DNA from: CAYLHF01 sp964383365
GTDB taxonomy: Bacteria; Bacteroidota; Rhodothermia; Rhodothermales; UBA10348
Assembly: GCA_964383365.1 (NCBI GenBank)
Contig: CAYLHF010000018.1
Coordinates: forward strand, 1 to 64,000
Length of the DNA stretch: 64,000 nucleotides
Reading direction: 5' to 3'
Shown: positions 62,981 through 64,000 of the stretch, in pieces
How the letters are laid out: the number at the start of each line of letters is the position of its first letter
Numbering within the stretch: the stretch's first letter is position 1
Notes under the pieces: generated by a model
Database searches by the model: none
What the model saw: the letters and a program-made list of their open reading frames with translations, nothing else
Told to the model about the DNA's origin: nothing
Position numbers and translations under genes: made by a program

Positions 62981-63643
62981 ATGGATTCGATGCTGATTTA
63001 TGGAATGGGCCTGGTAATGGTCACGGTGGGAATCGTATTCCTGTACATACTGTTGCGGGGCAATGAGAACCACCTGCCGAAGGATGGCGTTGAGTGGGCC
63101 GGGTCCGTACTATCGGTAGGTCTCGTATTTGCCGCCGTCTTGCTGATGGCTATGGCGGTCGGAAAGGACGGTATGAGAGGGAATGTGGATCAGACCCAGG
63201 TCCCGGGTATTCAGGACATCAGACTGGAGACTCCCGCCGCCCTGTTTCCGTTCAAGGGAGTACACGACGGTGAAGTCCGTGACTTCTCAAATTTCAAAGG
63301 CCGTGTGGTGCTGGTCAATTTCTGGGCGACGTGGTGTGGGCCGTGTCTATCGGAAATTCCGGATTTGAATCGACTCCAGGAGAAGTATGCATCGAGGGGC
63401 CTGACCATCGTTTCGATCTCGAGCGAACCGAAGAATTTACTCGTTGATTTTGAACGTCAGCTTCCCATGCAGACGACAACGTCCATGGTCCCCGAGTTTA
63501 TGGATCTTCCGATACCGTTTACCGGCGCGTTCAACGTCCTTCCGTCCACGTTTGTCATAGACCGGGACGGAATTGTGCGCCGATATTTGCTGGGGGCACG
63601 GAACTATGACTTTTTTGAGTCGGCAATTCAGCCGTACTTGTAA
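62981..63643 (+). CDS. TlpA-like membrane-anchored thioredoxin
   Basis: A 220-residue thiol-disulfide protein. Two membrane helices (about 4-25 and 42-61) precede a thioredoxin fold with the redox pair Cys119-Gly-Pro-Cys122 in FWATWCGPC, the cis-Pro region NVLPSTFVIDRDG and a typical peroxiredoxin/TlpA-type C-terminus. It should act in the periplasm in reducing or folding roles. Its start is 12 bp after the barrel protease, so it is probably cotranscribed and may service cysteine pairs of secreted proteins. Confidence 0.9.
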   Translation: MDSMLIYGMGLVMVTVGIVFLYILLRGNENHLPKDGVEWAGSVLSVGLVFAAVLLMAMAVGKDGMRGNVDQTQVPGIQDIRLETPAALFPFKGVHDGEVRDFSNFKGRVVLVNFWATWCGPCLSEIPDLNRLQEKYASRGLTIVSISSEPKNLLVDFERQLPMQTTTSMVPEFMDLPIPFTGAFNVLPSTFVIDRDGIVRRYLLGARNYDFFESAIQPYL

Positions 63644-63645
63644 CG

Positions 63646-64000
63646 ATGCGTGATGCCTTGATTCATTCCCTGAAAATAATCTCGATCCGCTCTTTCAGGC
63701 CTGGGGTGTTGTCACTCCTGCTGATCACTTCCATTTCGGCCACAGCGCGAGCGGGGGACGGTCCGGGAGATCATAAATCGAAAGGCTATCTGCACACCCG
63801 TGCCTCTATCCGTGCTTCCCTTCTCTGGTCCGCTTCGTCCGTGACGCCGTTGCACCTGGCCGAAAGGAGGGAAAAGGGTGGGATGCGGAGTCCGGCGCTG
63901 GCATTCGGACTGTCTGCTGCCATTCCCGGAATGGGTCAGCTGTATAATGGTCAGTGGAAAAAAGGGGTGATCGGTCTGGCCCTTGAGGCGGCCATTGTGA
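63646..64000 (+). CDS. DUF5683-like protein, truncated by window edge
   Basis: An open frame from the ATG at 63646, 2 bp after the thioredoxin stop, to the end of the window (118 codons, no stop). A hydrophobic segment with signal-peptide character (about residues 18-36) is followed by a polar region, then SPALAFGLSAAIPGMGQLYNGQWKKG, the core motif of DUF5683/TM2-like proteins, and the start of a second hydrophobic helix. It shares this core with the minus-strand gene at the left edge. The 3' part is not visible. Confidence 0.6.
   Translation, partial: MRDALIHSLKIISIRSFRPGVLSLLLITSISATARAGDGPGDHKSKGYLHTRASIRASLLWSASSVTPLHLAERREKGGMRSPALAFGLSAAIPGMGQLYNGQWKKGVIGLALEAAIV

Noticed and set aside
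1..64000. tRNA or rRNA genes, CRISPR arrays, insertion sequences, prophage or conjugation genes
   Set aside because: Intergenic spaces are short and show no cloverleaf, spaced repeats, transposase or integrase; none could be supported.

Overview
The window reads as a contiguous chromosomal piece of a Rhodothermota/Bacteroidota-type bacterium, probably a marine or halophilic relative of Rhodothermus. It carries type IX secretion genes (PorU and PorV), signal peptides and C-terminal beta-sandwich tails typical of the group, a DUF4293 protein and two DUF5683-like proteins. Its complex I cluster has an NhaD-type antiporter and a pterin carbinolamine dehydratase inserted among the nuo genes, an arrangement known from Rhodothermus marinus. 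A run of exactly 100 N (20566-20665), flanked by an identical 39-bp sequence on both sides, marks a scaffold join in a draft or metagenome assembly. No rRNA, tRNA, CRISPR array, insertion sequence or phage gene was seen.

Layout. 1-15.2 kb (minus strand): a small membrane protein, a coiled-coil lipoprotein, the fused B12-dependent acyl-CoA mutase IcmF, a secreted protein with two protease-prodomain-like halves, a phosphopantetheinyl transferase, superoxide dismutase, then nuoN, pcd, nhaD, nuoM, nuoL, nuoK and nuoJ (transcribed J to N). 15.4-22.2 kb: MATE exporter, galactokinase-like kinase and a sodium:solute symporter, then fused pabB-pabC broken only by the gap. 22.2-31.5 kb: short-chain dehydrogenase, acetyl-CoA synthetase, PEP carboxykinase, then a tight minus-strand operon of a PolX/PHP protein, a penicillin-acylase homologue and a BadF-type sugar kinase. 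31.8-37.6 kb: S41 protease, ExbB, small membrane protein, two ExbD, a strong terminator, NAD-type isocitrate dehydrogenase and DUF4293. 37.5-41.7 kb (minus): alpha/beta hydrolase, membrane-anchored MurF-like ligase, RNase HII, glycosyltransferase. 41.9-46.4 kb: rho, radC, glyS, nadA. 46.4-48.6 kb: an outer-membrane barrel protein and a LON-domain protein. 48.6-64 kb (plus): PAS sensor without a kinase domain, a stand-alone histidine-phosphoacceptor protein, PorU, PorV, an M6-protease-like secreted protein, a giant metalloprotease/propeller/barrel protein, a TlpA-like thioredoxin and a partial DUF5683-like gene.

How the genes work together. The metabolic genes suggest an aerobic heterotroph that uses acetate and gluconeogenic substrates (Acs, PckA, IDH, IcmF), with proton- and possibly sodium-coupled energetics (complex I, NhaD, SSS symporter). 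Envelope genes dominate the right third, where PorU/PorV and the two large secreted proteins form one co-directional block.

The most striking pattern is repeated loss of catalytic residues in recognisable enzyme folds. The PolX-like protein has lost the polymerase aspartates but keeps its PHP site. The adjacent penicillin-acylase homologue has lost its N-terminal nucleophile and oxyanion-hole Asn. The M6-like secreted protein has ASFLN where HExxH should be. Other points of interest are a protein fusing a gluzincin protease, a TolB propeller and an Omp85-like barrel, a split PAS/phosphoacceptor pair, a membrane-fused MurF, an attenuator-like hairpin just upstream of glyS, and a radC with no standard start codon before its conserved N-terminus.
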